Below, piece after piece: positions 1 to 10,010 of a stretch of 20,410 nt of DNA; the stretch's first letter is position 1; every line of letters starts with the position of its first letter. The notes under the pieces are model-generated. The model was not told the origin of the DNA. It saw only the letters and a program-made list of their open reading frames with translations, and searched no databases. A program made the position numbers and the translations under genes. The stretch comes from Ophiothrix spiculata (Eukaryota; Echinodermata; Ophiuroidea; Amphilepidida; Ophiotrichidae): NCBI GenBank assembly GCA_000969725.1, contig JXSR01S008687.1; one strand, given 5' to 3'.

Positions 1-2100
1 TCTTGTATGTAATGCAATGCTTTACTTTATAAGTCACCTGTTTTGTATCAGGGTATTTAAGGGCTTAAAGTTAATATTTCATTAACACCTAAGAGGCAAT
101 ACAAGGTGTTTATAATTTTTTATAACTTCCTTCCCGGTTAGCTGTGAAGGAGGAAACACATAGACATAATGTGAAATTTGATATCGTTTTTGTCTCTTTA
201 TGTTTAAAGTCTTTATATTGAACATGGTTGAGATATTAAAAGAACAAGTAGCTTGTAGACAGATTTCAGAGCAGCTTAAGTCATGATGCTGTGTTCAAAA
301 AACCCGACAGACCCTTAGCACATGAGATCATATAATACCCACGCACTTAAGCTATATACTATATTTTACAGTGCTTGAGTAACAAGGAAAAGTCGAACCT
401 CAAAGATAAATTCATAACCTAAAATCAGCATCAAAGGATTTATGCGACAGTTGACATTTGCTTTCTTGCCTATTCCCTTGTTCTCTGATTTATATGTAAT
501 GTTTGACTTTATAAGTCGATTGTTGTGGTTCGAATGAAAGTAAAGTTGAAGCACTTGAATTTCTATTTGCAGTTTAAAAGCCAGTTTTAGAGATTTATTT
601 CTATACATTTTTTAGAATAAACATTTAATGCTGTCTGAAACGTGATTTGGCGTTTTAAATGTGTAAATGCATGTATGAAGCAACAATAAAATACATAAGG
701 CCAGTTCAAATGTTCAGTTGTCAAATATTTATTTAGTCCATTAATTATTATATTCTTTATAGTCAATAAGTTTAGATAATTTCAAATCCGTAACAATCAT
801 TTTTATGTTTTCACGAGGGAAAGCAAAAGCATATCGACCATTTGCCAATTCAAAAGTCTACCCCAAACTTGACAGGTCTCTTCTATGAGGTAAGATTAAT
901 TCGATACTTCTTTTGTCAATAACAATTTGTAAACTGTTGTTAACTAAAGCCTTTGTTTGTTAATGAAGCATTTGAACTGACGTTTTGCCTTTTTGTGTGT
1001 TTTTGATAGTTATTCTTTTGCCCAAGGGTTGTACTAAACATATCATCACCGAAGTACCAAGGAGCTGATGAGGATGAATTAAATATCTTATTCAATTCGA
1101 GCTATTTGCAAGTTGGGAAACGGCCAAGCTCTTGATATGTATAATACAGGCTGTGTGTAATGTGTAGTAAAGAACTTCTAATGATTCTATTACTTTATTT
1201 CTAATAATTGATATGATTAATATTTCTTCTTCCTGCAACTGTGTGGAAACCGGATTCGCAAAATGAACAAATTGGTTGCAACTTACCGTATCATAATTTA
1301 ATTCCATCTGTTTTGAACACGAAAACATGGGTAGCTGGATATAAAGGGACTAACTGACAATTCTACCTTAGGTTGGCCCTGTGTTTTCTTTCAGACATTA
1401 TACAAGACGATTCGTTTTGTGAATACTTAAACAGATATAAACATGTTGAATAATACAGTGACATGAAGAAGTACTGATATTTGATATTACTGTATTCTAG
1501 GTTAATGCAGGTAATATCTAGTACGTTGAATGTTTATTTGTAAGTCTGGTAATAAGCTGTTTGTTTGTTGTTGTTACCGTCACCCCTGAGTTAATTTAAT
1601 AAAACTACATTTGAAAGAGGAAAAATAGAAAACCACTTTTTAGTACTGAACTAAATATCTAACGACCACAAGTTATAATCGCGTCATTATCAAGATTAGG
1701 TGAATACTACATAACTGTTCAGTGGATATCTTGTGTGATTACACTGTTAATTTGCAATTAAAAACTGTAAAATACGAAGTGCTTAAAGTCACATTTTGAC
1801 GAAATTGAGTTATTTGGTGGTACTTGTAGGACCGAAATTATTATTATTTTTAATTTTTAAGTATTTCTCTTAGGTAAGCCATCGTCATGCTTGAGTGAAT
1901 TTTTGGTCAAATTTCAAAAATGCTCTAAATATGTCCAGTTCCTTTCAAATTAATCGTGTCGGCGAGTAGATTACACTTATGGATGAGGTAAGCAGATATA
2001 AACCAAAATTCACTGAAATTCACTTAACAAAGACAAAAATTGGTGTACTTTTACCTTTTAGTCACATATTTACATATTACATTTGTCACATATTACATTT
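1..2100. other. AT-rich non-coding stretch, no recognisable gene
   Basis: No reading frame longer than about 80 codons is present, and the longest ones (minus strand, near 366-608 and 1092-1328) have AT-driven composition and no motif I recognise. No tRNA, rRNA or terminal inverted repeat is visible. Strong splice-donor-like strings occur at 890 (GAG/GTAAGA) and 1987 (GAG/GTAAGC), so this could be intron with small exons. A short duplication of a GTCACATATTACATTT-like string lies near 2061-2100. Confidence 0.6.
818..889 (+). other. possible small internal exon (weak)
   Basis: A 72-base segment is bounded on the left by AG at 816-817, behind a T-rich run, and on the right by a consensus-like donor, GAG/GTAAGA, at 887/890. 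Read from 818 in phase 0 it is open for 24 codons, from GKQKHID to LTGLFYE. The next frame is also open but meets TGA just before the donor. The acceptor is poor (CGAG rather than CAG). Phase 0 would join in frame to the candidate terminal exon at 2116. I do not recognise the peptide. Splice-like strings this short are common by chance, so this is only a candidate. Confidence 0.15.
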
Positions 2101-2115
2101 TTCCTCTCCTAATAG

Positions 2116-2172
2116 GAAACCGTGGCGCCGCCCCTGTACAGAGTAGAGGATCTACAGAGCTCCGCGTATTAA
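2116..2172 (+). other. possible terminal coding exon (weak)
   Basis: This is a short GC-rich patch with several CpGs inside AT-rich DNA. It is preceded by a pyrimidine stretch ending CCTCTCCTAATAG, which resembles a 3' splice site. From 2116 it reads 18 codons then TAA, with residues such as APPLYRVEDLQSSAY near the end. The other two frames give NRGAAPVQ..., open to a TAA beyond 2200, and a frame that stops at TAG near 2143, so the frame choice is not forced. The composition contrast and acceptor support an exon. The lack of a recognised family and of a clear AATAAA just downstream weakens it. It could also be a fragment of a mobile element. Confidence 0.25.
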
Positions 2173-3163
2173 CAACATTACAAATAAGTGATGAATAATT
2201 CACATCAATGCATTTTAAATGATTTATTTCAAATTTCACATAAATTTATTTTTGCATCATAAGTTATTTACATTATCACTTATTGATAGTAAAATATTTA
2301 ACTTACCTGTCGATGTAAATAAGCCACATGGTTGAGTTTATCGATAGAGCACATGGAAAAAATCACAAAAAGATCAAAACAGTTAGTATCACAAAAGAGA
2401 AAATGTGCTTTCCACGTGATTTACCTTATATTTTGGCAAGCAAATTGTTCAAGCTTGACTCTAAATAGTAAAACGAATTAATTTATTTGTAGAAAAAAGA
2501 ATTCTATCTGTATATTGTCCCATTATGTTCTTACATTTATCATGATTTATAAAATCATTTTCAGTTTTGTTTGTATTTTTGTTGGAAAACCAATTTAGTA
2601 TTTGTATTTTGAAACAGCATATCAGCACCTGTTACTGTTGTTACGCTTGCGCCATTTATACCTTTGCCTATTATTTACACTATAACTTATATTGTGTGTT
2701 TTCACCTGCTTTGTCTGGGACACATCTTTATATAGAAACCTCAGCTAAATAACAACAAATTTGCCATGTTTCGTTCCCTATGCATGATCACAAAAATGGT
2801 GATACGTAAGTAATTAAGAATATTTGGATAGATTATGATCTAACCACTACTCGATAAGTGGAAAACGCTCTCATGAACTTAAACCTGAAGACTCTACAAC
2901 AGCCATATTTCTATTCAATGTTACTGCAGGGAACTCGACCTAGACTCGCTATATTTTTATAGTCATGGGTTATAGTTAAAGTATTTGAATGTGCAAAATT
3001 GCATTCTTACAATGCAGAAATAACAAATAGTCACTTGTTTTAATCCCTTTAAAGCGTGCTCAATGCATTTTGTAATTTTTGTCATTTTAACATAGAAAAT
3101 ATAAATTTTCTCGGAAATATTCTCCAAGCGCATGATGTTTTCTAATTGTAGAACAGCTAAGAG
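2173..3163. other. AT-rich stretch without identified features
   Basis: I see no gene, RNA or inverted repeat here. The short frames at 2567-2752 (+) and 2963-3172 (-) lack any recognisable motif and I treat them as chance. The rightmost 50 bases (about 3110-3163) resemble, in inverted orientation, the flank of the fold-back arm near 19285-19330. The mobile element may therefore extend left of its palindrome. Confidence 0.55.
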
Positions 3164-3321
3164 CTTGGTCACAATAATCGTACGAACAGCTTACGAGCAG
3201 TGTTTAGTCCGTTTAAAAGGACCACGAGCAGTGAGTAAAGTGAGCAGCGAGGGAGCCGCGTGGTCCTATTAGATGGACTAAACACTGCTCGTAAGCTGTT
3301 CGTACGATTATTGTGACCAAG
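3164..3321. mobile_element. fold-back / MITE-like element with 63-nt inverted arms
   Basis: The left arm (3164-3226) and right arm (3259-3321) are inverted copies. The outer 47 bases are identical after reverse complementing, starting CTTGGTCACAATAATCG. The inner part differs at a few bases and then pairs again through GGACCACG. The loop at 3227-3258 is purine-rich (AGCAGTGAGTAAAG...). No coding capacity is present. A related single arm occurs near 19226-19292, so this is a dispersed family. I see no convincing target-site duplication. A structured RNA hairpin is an alternative reading. Confidence 0.8.
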
Positions 3322-5337
3322 GTATTAGGTATTAAATTAGAACGATAATGTTTATGTTGAAATTAATGATACATTTTTCTAGTGTTGTAGTGTTGTACAA
3401 AGATGGTATTTAATCAAATAACAATTGAACACACGTAGTTAATCAACTGATAGGACCATATAAATTCATTCATTCAAAGTCATTATAATCATGTCCGTAA
3501 GTTCTAATAAATCACAATCTAATCAATAGCAAATTTTGTACTCCAAGGCTACAGCCAATAAAAAGGGTATTTAGATATTTTTTGTTTTCTTTTATTGCTG
3601 ATATGTAATTTAATTCAGATATAATCATTGATTTGTTTCAATTATTTTGCTGATCTCGTTGTCTAAGAGAAGGAGGGATTCAATCTAATGACTCGCAATG
3701 TTTGCCAAGCTTAAATCTGATTTCTTTCAATGCTGTAAAATAGTGTTAAATTTCGTTCTTTGAGTAGCATAAAGTATACTTTCATGTCACTTGTACATGC
3801 AATACCAAGACAATACGCCTGTTCAAGTCTGTCGTAGATTATCTCATTATAAGACAAAGGATTTAGTTTACAAATAGTTTACAAATTGTAATTGACAAAA
3901 GGAATATCGAATTAATCTTACCGCACAAAAGACGCTTGTCAATTACAGTATGGGATAGGCTTTTGTCTTCGACGAAAGCAAAAATCCCTGGTCGTCTTAG
4001 TTGTGCTTTTTCTTGTGTAAACACAAAAGGATTGTTACGGAGTGCGGATTATCTTTACTTATTGACTCCACTGAATAGAATAAGTAATGAGTTAACAAAA
4101 TATTCTACAAAATGCATTGTTATGCATGGACAGAACATTTGAACTCAAGCAATGTAGCAATACTACATATTCGGTGAATTGTATGTACGTTAGGTTTTAA
4201 AGTAAACGCTACACGAAGCAACATCAGTCACATACGGAAATCTCAGATGTAGTCATCTCCGTCTTGGTCACGAATGTCTATGTCACTTGCTTACTCAATG
4301 ACATTGGACTGGTTAATCCAAGGCAAAGTATTTCCCTTGATGTACGTACATGTATATACATTTATTTTTGTTCTTGAATGAACACTTCTTAATGGTCAAT
4401 GCTTCATGACTCACGAATCGCGAGGTACCAGGCAAGGCATCAATGTGAGAATGAATGAAGGGGCTGCGGCAAAACTCAACCGGTGGTTACCTTTGTTCAA
4501 AATGATAAAGAGAATATTATTTTGTGAATTTATCTTTTTCACATTTTGTGTCTGAAAAGATAGCTTTTTAGATAGCTGTCAAGTCTATCAAATGTTTAGC
4601 AAGCGTTATACATTTTATAAAACTGCACGCTGTATTTGTCTATTTGGTTTTAGTACTCTTTTAAAATGAAGCTTATAATTCCTACTTATAACACAGTTGA
4701 ATTCATTACATACTTTTAGCCCGTACGTTGAGCACATGTCCTAACAGCTTTAAATGAGATTACAAGTTTTCTTCTTGGCATAATAGTGATATGATTACAA
4801 CTGTTAAGCCCTTTCATCTTTTGTCATGTGTGTCCGTTATGCATGATCGCAAGAGAGAGCAAAGGATTCACAGTGAAAAAAATAATAGCGATTTTGTCAC
4901 TTCGTTTTACAACTGATTAAATTTGAATAGAACTGAGATGTCGGGTATTTCAGGCCGATATCGGGTATTTTGGTGGTGATTCATATAAGGGGAATCTGAG
5001 CGTCATGTATAAACGATATGAATTATGAGACACATCCATTCATGAACGAGATCATGATCTCTTACTTGTATTGCCACCGATTCTTATTGGCGGTATACTG
5101 GTTGAGAACAAAAAATACACGTTCTACATAGAATAAAAAAAATAATCCTGTCATCTTCAAGTTTAATGGAAAAAAAGTTTCATTTACAGTTAGATACATG
5201 TTTTACCCTCTCTCCCCGACTTATTTTTTAATTGTATAGAACGAAAATGAAATCGAATATCAAATGCTCTGGTTCTCAAGCCATGTTTTATCTTAACACT
5301 CATGTTTACCATGCTCTACAGACATGTAGATATATAC
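3322..5337. other. gene-free stretch with one GC-richer patch
   Basis: The region is mostly AT-rich and unstructured. The 68-codon frame at 3936-4142 has no recognisable motif. A GC-richer, CpG-containing patch lies at about 4406-4500. It holds a 49-codon frame (4406-4555, + strand, starting MTHESRGTRQG) and is also open on the minus strand. A direct repeat of TCGGGTATTT occurs near 4940-4970. None of these can be assigned. Confidence 0.5.
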
Positions 5338-5610
5338 ATTTATTAGCAAAACTGTATGCACTGAGATTGCTTATACAAGCGACAAATTAGATGACTGATT
5401 TCAATAGTAATCTTCAATAGAAGATGAACTGTACAAGCATCACCTTGCTATGTAGAACAGATATGTTCATTTCTGGGTCACACTTTATAGGTTTTGAGGC
5501 TTTTATAGGGAGGCTTTTATAGGGAATGCTGTTTAAAAATGTTTTAGTGCGGATGCTTCGCGTTTAATATTGTAACTTAGTAAAGTTCGTTATAAATTAA
5601 GAGACATTAA
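5338..5610. repeat. repeat C/B copy (leftmost array member)
   Basis: The left part (TTTATTAGCAAAA... ATGACTGATTT) matches 10589-10650. The central part, CAGATATGTTCATTTCTGGG followed by TCA at 5458-5480, is identical to 7861-7883. The right part (GTTTTAGTGCGGATG..., AGTAAAGTTCGTTATAAAT) resembles 10740-10800 and 14040-14100. A tiny tandem duplication, GGCTTTTATAGGGA twice, lies near 5500-5525. The order matches the other units, so this appears to be a truncated array unit rather than a chance hit. Confidence 0.6.
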
Positions 5611-6057
5611 CATTTCAATTTGTTTATAAATATATATGTAGACAAAGTAAACTGTAAAAAGTTCAAGTGCACTGGTACGGCATAGTTGACAAAATATCTT
5701 ATGTCTCAATACCTCTAAATTTTGAAAAATGGTATGGACCTAAAACTTGCAGAACATCTTACAAACACCATTTTCCTACGGCTTTAAAACCAGGTAAAAT
5801 TCCGATATTTGGAACTTTTACAGCAACATTTTTATTTTTTTGGCGATGGCGAAAATCGTGATTTTCCGCTCGAAGGTACTTATGACATAATAATAATGTA
5901 ACGCCTTGACCGATTTTCATGGTTTTTGTATTAATAGAAAGAAGAGACCTTACCCTTTACTATGGTACCAAACAACTTAACTTTTGGCGGTTAAATTTTA
6001 ATTTCATAGGGGGGGGGGTCCCCTCCCTTGATAACAAACGTTATAAAATTACGTTGG
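5611..6057. other. unassigned sequence with a 9-10 base G run nearby
   Basis: No gene can be supported. The 64-codon frame at 5667-5861 contains a run of aromatic codons at its end, but no family motif. A homopolymer G run at about 6007-6016, followed by CCCCTCCC, could be a hAT-like element remnant of the kind seen at 17467 and 18877. I found no matching termini. Confidence 0.4.
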
Positions 6058-6147
6058 TAAGACAAGGGTTAAATTTCATAGGTTTAGAGGCTATCAATTT
6101 GTCGAGACGAGTAATGTACTATAACAAAAATGCGTTGACTTGACAAT
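6058..6147. repeat. repeat B copy, diverged
   Basis: The sequence GGGTTAAATTTCATAGGTTTAGAGG with the following TTTGTCGAGACGAG aligns with the B consensus around TTTATAGGTTTTGAGGCC and TTTGTAGCGACG. It is immediately followed by segment F, as the B copy at 15800 is. Its position before F is the main support because the base identity alone is modest. Confidence 0.45.
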
Positions 6148-6350
6148 GGTTGGGCCGAGTAAGAAAATCCGTTAAGATAGTGAAGTTAAGCTTTATATGC
6201 ATCAGCTCAAAAATGGACCTGAAGCCATTGGCAAATTGCACTGAGGTCAATAACATCGGGTATGGAAGGCGTCGTTGTCGAAACAATTTATTCTATTTGT
6301 CAGTGCCATCTATTAATGTATGTTGTAACAGGTTACGTTTTAAAACATGA
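6148..6350. repeat. repeat F copy 1
   Basis: This segment starts GTTGGGCCGAG and contains AATCCGTTAAGATAG, GAAGTTAAGCTT and GAAGCCATTGGCAAA. It runs to about 6350 and is strongly similar to 15891-16095. The match includes the block GGTAAGGAAGGCGT-type sequence near 6260 and ACATGTTACG-like sequence at the end. The GAAGTTAAGC string at 6182-6191 resembles the conserved internal promoter region of 5S rRNA, but the rest does not fold convincingly as 5S. Identity of the element is unknown. The 66-codon + strand frame here is not supported as a gene. Confidence 0.7.
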
Positions 6351-6821
6351 ACCACTACAGGGCGATCTTAAAAACTGAAAAATTTCACTTTAAAGTAAAA
6401 GTGGCTACAGAACCTAGCATAAACATTATATCCACGAGTTTGTTGTTTATAATGGTGCTCACTGGTGGGGTCAAGACATGTAGATGGTTAAACATTAAAT
6501 TAATTGTCAACATTCTGAATAGAGTTCTTGTAACGTTCGGTAACGTTTGTGACATCGGTAAGGAATATTTTGTGTTGCTCCAAATGGCTTCAAAGTACAA
6601 ACTATCTGACGTGTTAGCGATTTTAATTGCGCTTTACTCAGATGATGGGTAACATATTTACAAATATAAACGTTTCGTATCGTTTGTGACATTTTGGTGT
6701 ACAAACCGAGTAAACCTGTTTGACTAAAAAACCTGCTTTTATGGTCGAATAAAAACTGTTTTTTGCTTGAAGTCATTTTCTATGAAATGCAAGTATACCC
6801 AACCACTTTTTATCATTCATA
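6351..6821. other. unassigned stretch with overlapping open frames
   Basis: The longest plus-strand frame in this part (6347-6652, 101 codons, from MNHYRAIL to LYSDDG) overlaps two minus-strand frames (6385-6600 and 6507-6776). None shows a domain, signal peptide or repeat that I recognise. Three overlapping frames on both strands usually reflect a locally stop-poor composition rather than genes. A decayed mobile-element coding region remains possible because F and the TIR-like end flank it. Confidence 0.35.
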
Positions 6822-6998
6822 CAGTGTGTCCCAGAAACAAAATACAATTTTTGCGTGTACAATTCTTGGCTACCGGGTAGACTGAAAATATGTAAAATTG
6901 AATGTTGTAGTCCATAAAACAGACTTTAATATAAAATTTGTTTAATTTCAATCGGTAATCTAGAACAGAAGTTATTGCTTTGGCAATATTAGTAAAAT
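6822..6998. mobile_element. possible solitary mariner-type end
   Basis: CAGTGTGTCCCAGAAACAAA begins right after a TA dinucleotide (6820-6821). It resembles the CAGGGTGTCC ends of mariner-like elements such as the one at 14364. No matching inverted end was found downstream, so the element is probably truncated, or the similarity is chance. Confidence 0.3.
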
Positions 6999-7149
6999 GT
7001 GTACCGCCGCGGCAAAAGGGTCCAGTTGTCGGCTCGTACATGTTGCTCCTTGTAGCATATCTAATGTATGGTATTTGTATACATCAGATATGCTACAATG
7101 AGCAACATGTAGGAGTCGACAACTGGATCCTTTTGCCGCGGCGGTACAC
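6999..7149. mobile_element. near-perfect palindromic element, 71-nt arms
   Basis: The left arm (6999-7069) and right arm (7079-7149) are inverted copies with only about five mismatches, separated by a 9-base loop (GGTATTTGT). The ends read GTGTACCGCCGCGGCAAAAG. The element is GC-rich at its ends, unlike its surroundings. AAAAT directly precedes the left end (6994-6998) and directly follows the right end (7150-7154), consistent with a 5-bp target duplication. The frames read across it on both strands follow from the palindrome and are not genes. It could be a MITE or a fold-back transposon. Superfamily is not assigned. Confidence 0.85.
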
Positions 7150-7684
7150 AAAATGTTCTTTTTCACGCAATTTCACGATTTTGTGTTTGCTCACTCAACT
7201 GTAATGTTCACTAATTTATTGTGTGTATGCTACCTTTTATAAATAATGAATAAATAACTCATTTGATTTAAAATTAAGACAGATATGATACATTTTCCAA
7301 AATGACCCATTTTTATTCCATTCAGAAACATCCCTGCTTTATTACCCATTGGACCAGAACAAATAAACCCATATATTCGATAAAAAACGCAACTTTTGTG
7401 GTACATTAGGCCTACATCTTGAAATGAAGGAAGCGGTATCGTAATGTTTAATTCATGAATTTTTATAGTTTTATATATTATGATTGTCCGTTAAACCAAA
7501 GAAAATGCTTCTGCGACACCTAGTATTATATGTGTGCCCAGAAGGGACATTTTGTAAAATAAAACGCAGCTCAAGGATTTTCATGTGCATCTAATTTGTC
7601 GAAATTATACACAACTCTGTTATCTAAAAAAACGTGATCACAAACCATGCATTCCAAAATGGCTAAAGTAAAAATATAAGTGTG
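7150..7684. other. AT-rich stretch without identified features
   Basis: No frame, inverted repeat or RNA gene stands out. AATAAATAA-type strings near 7225-7260 resemble poly(A) signals but have no associated coding region. Confidence 0.5.
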
Positions 7685-8115
7685 TGATTTGCCTTATCCT
7701 CTACGTCTGTAATAGCACTTGAAGCCAAATATTCCCGTTTCAAGCTGTTTATCAACATTCCTTTATTCGCAACACGTGCTTATGAATGCGGTAAATTAAG
7801 TGAACTGTTTTGTTGTAAGCTTAATTCCAAGTTACCTACGCTGTACCTTGTTATTTAGGGCAGATATGTTCATTTCTGGGTCAAATTGTATAGGTTTTGA
7901 GGCCTTATATTGTTATGACGTGTAAATATGTTTCACCTCTCTGTCTCTTAGTAAAGGTTCTGACATTACTTAGGCGAAGAAAGGGAAATTTTAAATTTCA
8001 AAATGAACTACAATAAATCAACAATCATACTAGTTTTAAAGCTCTTCCAATGCAAAAAATAAATAAATAAACATTAATGTTGTAATCATGATATTAGATA
8101 ATGGACTTGAAGCAT
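7685..8115. repeat. repeat B copy, long form (unit 1)
   Basis: This aligns over several hundred bases with 11305-11640. Shared landmarks in order are TTGCCTTAT.CTCTAC, a GAGCCAAAT-like block, TTTATCAAC, ACACGTG, AATTCCAAGTT, ACCTTGTT and CAGATATGTTCATTTCTGGG. The string at 7861-7883 is identical to 5458-5480. Its minus strand can be read as a peptide containing FDPEMNIS, but stops occur nearby and the differences between copies fall at codon positions 1 and 2. I therefore call it non-coding repeat. Confidence 0.75.
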
Positions 8116-8544
8116 CAGTGGGTGAACTATGCAGATATGATTGGTTGAACGATGAAAGTATCGCCATTATAGGAGTTTTATCTTTATATAACCTAGGAAA
8201 TTCCAAGTTGGATATAATGTTAAAGATAAGTTTACTATTTTATTTTATCATTTTAGTTGAAAGTTGAAAGATTCTTCCATAAACGAGACCTACTCTCATG
8301 AAATAAATGAAAGGTTGCAAGTGTGTTAATATATATTGTATAATTAGCATGTCGTCATTTAACCAAAAGAGGACAAAATGCGGACTTTTTCTTATCAATT
8401 ACATTTAAGATATCAATTGAAGCAAAATATGAAAATAATAACAAGAACTGATCAACCTGCTTATACTCTCTGAACTTTGAAGTTTGAACTTGGTACATAC
8501 AAATTCTTTTTTTGTGAACTTATTTCTAATATTGCAGAACTTTC
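8116..8544. other. spacer between B copies
   Basis: This is AT-rich sequence with no supported gene. The 64-codon minus-strand frame at 8405-8599 runs into the next B copy and has no motif I recognise. Confidence 0.5.
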
Positions 8545-8800
8545 CTTTTTGGGACAGATATTTTGATTTTCTGGTCATATTTGACAGGTTTCTTTTCATG
8601 CTTTTATTTTGTAGCGACGTGTGAATGTCTTTTATTGATCTGTCTATAAGGATTCCAACATTACTCAGACGGCGCTAGACGAAATGCAAGTTCAAAAACA
8701 CAAAATACAGCGAGTAATCATGTTAGTCTGAAGTCTTAAAACGCTTGCTGCTTAACAAGTTCAGCAAAAATCAATATAATGGAATTTCTGTTACAATAGA
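8545..8800. repeat. repeat B copy (unit 1, second)
   Basis: GGGACAGATATTTTGATTTTCTGG aligns with the B consensus. TTTTGTAGCGACGTGTGAATG is near-identical to 11505-11525. The segment from GCAAGTTCAAAAAC to GTCTTAAAACGCT aligns well with 16807-16872. Together these show that B extends about 250 bases to the right of its most conserved string. Confidence 0.7.
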
Positions 8801-8821
8801 GCTATAAGTTAAACGAGCCAA

Positions 8822-9105
8822 GCTTTAAAACACCATCACCTGAAAGATTATATTTTCACACAGATCGTATTTAGCACACCAAGTTGCGCCTCTGTACAAG
8901 AAATGACTTATTTGACACCGACATGAAAACAGTTTTTTATTGCCAATCAGGTCATGCGTCAGATTTTGAGGCCTCTTTCTCATAGCCGATATTACCATCA
9001 CCTGTCGTGATGACCTGTGTTATCTCAATTTAGGTATTGGACATCGGGTTGAATAAGCAGTATTTAAAGAGATAAAGATCACGTCCATACATATTACTTT
9101 CACAA
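8822..9105. repeat. repeat A copy 1
   Basis: This begins near CACCATCACCTGAAAGATTA, continues through TTGCGCCTCTGTACAAG and the core at about 8920-8992, and ends near GGTTGAATAAGCAGTATTTA and AAAGATCACGTCCATACAT. The core holds ATTGCCAATCAGGTCATGCG and differs from copies 2 and 3 at only about six positions over 74 bases. The flanks are clearly more diverged. No coding potential is apparent on either strand. Confidence 0.85.
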
Positions 9106-9514
9106 GTATCAAATTACTAACTGCAACATTTAGAGCGTTAAATTAATATGCAACTTAAGGCTTTAAGGTATCACATCAACGTATAGAGGCTAAACGTGTT
9201 TTTCTAATCGATAATCATGTTTATCTGTTTAAAAATACATGGTATAAAATACAAATACAAGTATAAATTAAGTTTTCAATAAAAACAAAATCTCTCGAAA
9301 AGGCTTAGGAAATACTCTTTTTATCGTAAATGCACCAAGCCTTAGGTTTCAAATGAGTTTGCTGTGCATCAATATGATTGTGATTTGAAACAACCAATGA
9401 CGACGGGCTCTCGTTTTTCCTTGAGCCTCAATATGAACATTACAGATACAGTATTACCTTTTTCATTACATATCTACTATCTATCAATGTATCTGTCAAA
9501 GACTTACTTCTTTT

Positions 9515-9790
9515 GGCGCCTTGTTTAAGAGCGTCCTGCTTCAGATCATCAATAATTCAAACATTAATGACCAAAAGTTAATATATAAATAAAGCAAACG
9601 CACCAGATTTAAATAAGACACTGAGTTATTACGCCATTAAGACATCTTTATTCTCAGGTAAGGTTACAATTAATCAAATAACAATGAGGTTTTTTGGCAT
9701 AATGATCGTGAGATACACAAGTGTATGATTGTGTTTGGCGTCAAATATTTAAATGAAAATGTAGCAGTAAAAGTAAGATGTAATCACCGC
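9515..9790. repeat. repeat D copy 1
   Basis: GGCGCCTTGTTTAAGAGCGT, then GACCAAAA, ACTGAGTTATTACGCC, GACATCT, TTTGGCG and ATGTAGCA, occur in the same order as in 19842-20000. Identity is moderate, with small indels. This segment follows A at both sites, which supports a shared larger unit. Confidence 0.65.
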
Positions 9791-9894
9791 ATAGTTTCTG
9801 TAAATCTGTGCTTAAATATATAGTTAAGAGCATTTTACTAGCTTAGTATATTGCATACTGGACAATCAAATTAATATCCGTCTTACCGTTTTTT

Positions 9895-10010
9895 TTAATT
9901 GTCATTGGTAAATATTTGCCAGGATACTAATCACAAATAAAACTGGTTATATTTTTTTTTATTTCGCAGCTGGAACAAAGAAACAGATCGGGTGACACAC
10001 GATTATAATC
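9895..10010. repeat. repeat E copy 1 (weak similarity)
   Basis: TAAATATTTGCC..., AATCACAAATAA and CAGCTGGAACAAAGAAAC align in order with 13378-13470. Similarity is modest and interrupted by T runs. It is accepted mainly because its position relative to A and C is the same in both units. Confidence 0.4.

Noticed and set aside
1987..1996. Strong donor-like GAG/GTAAGC as evidence of an exon ending at 1986
   Set aside because: The preceding bases contain a stop in two frames, and in the third there is no convincing acceptor.
6007..6016. G run as a remnant of a hAT-like element
   Set aside because: No CAGG(G/C)C ends were found on either side, so a homopolymer alone is not enough.
6347..6652. 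101-codon plus-strand open frame as a gene
   Set aside because: It overlaps two minus-strand open frames, has no recognisable domain, and starts at the edge of repeat F.
6972..7204. Overlapping open frames on both strands with similar Cys/Arg-rich peptides
   Set aside because: Their similarity is produced by the palindrome at 6999-7149, not by coding.
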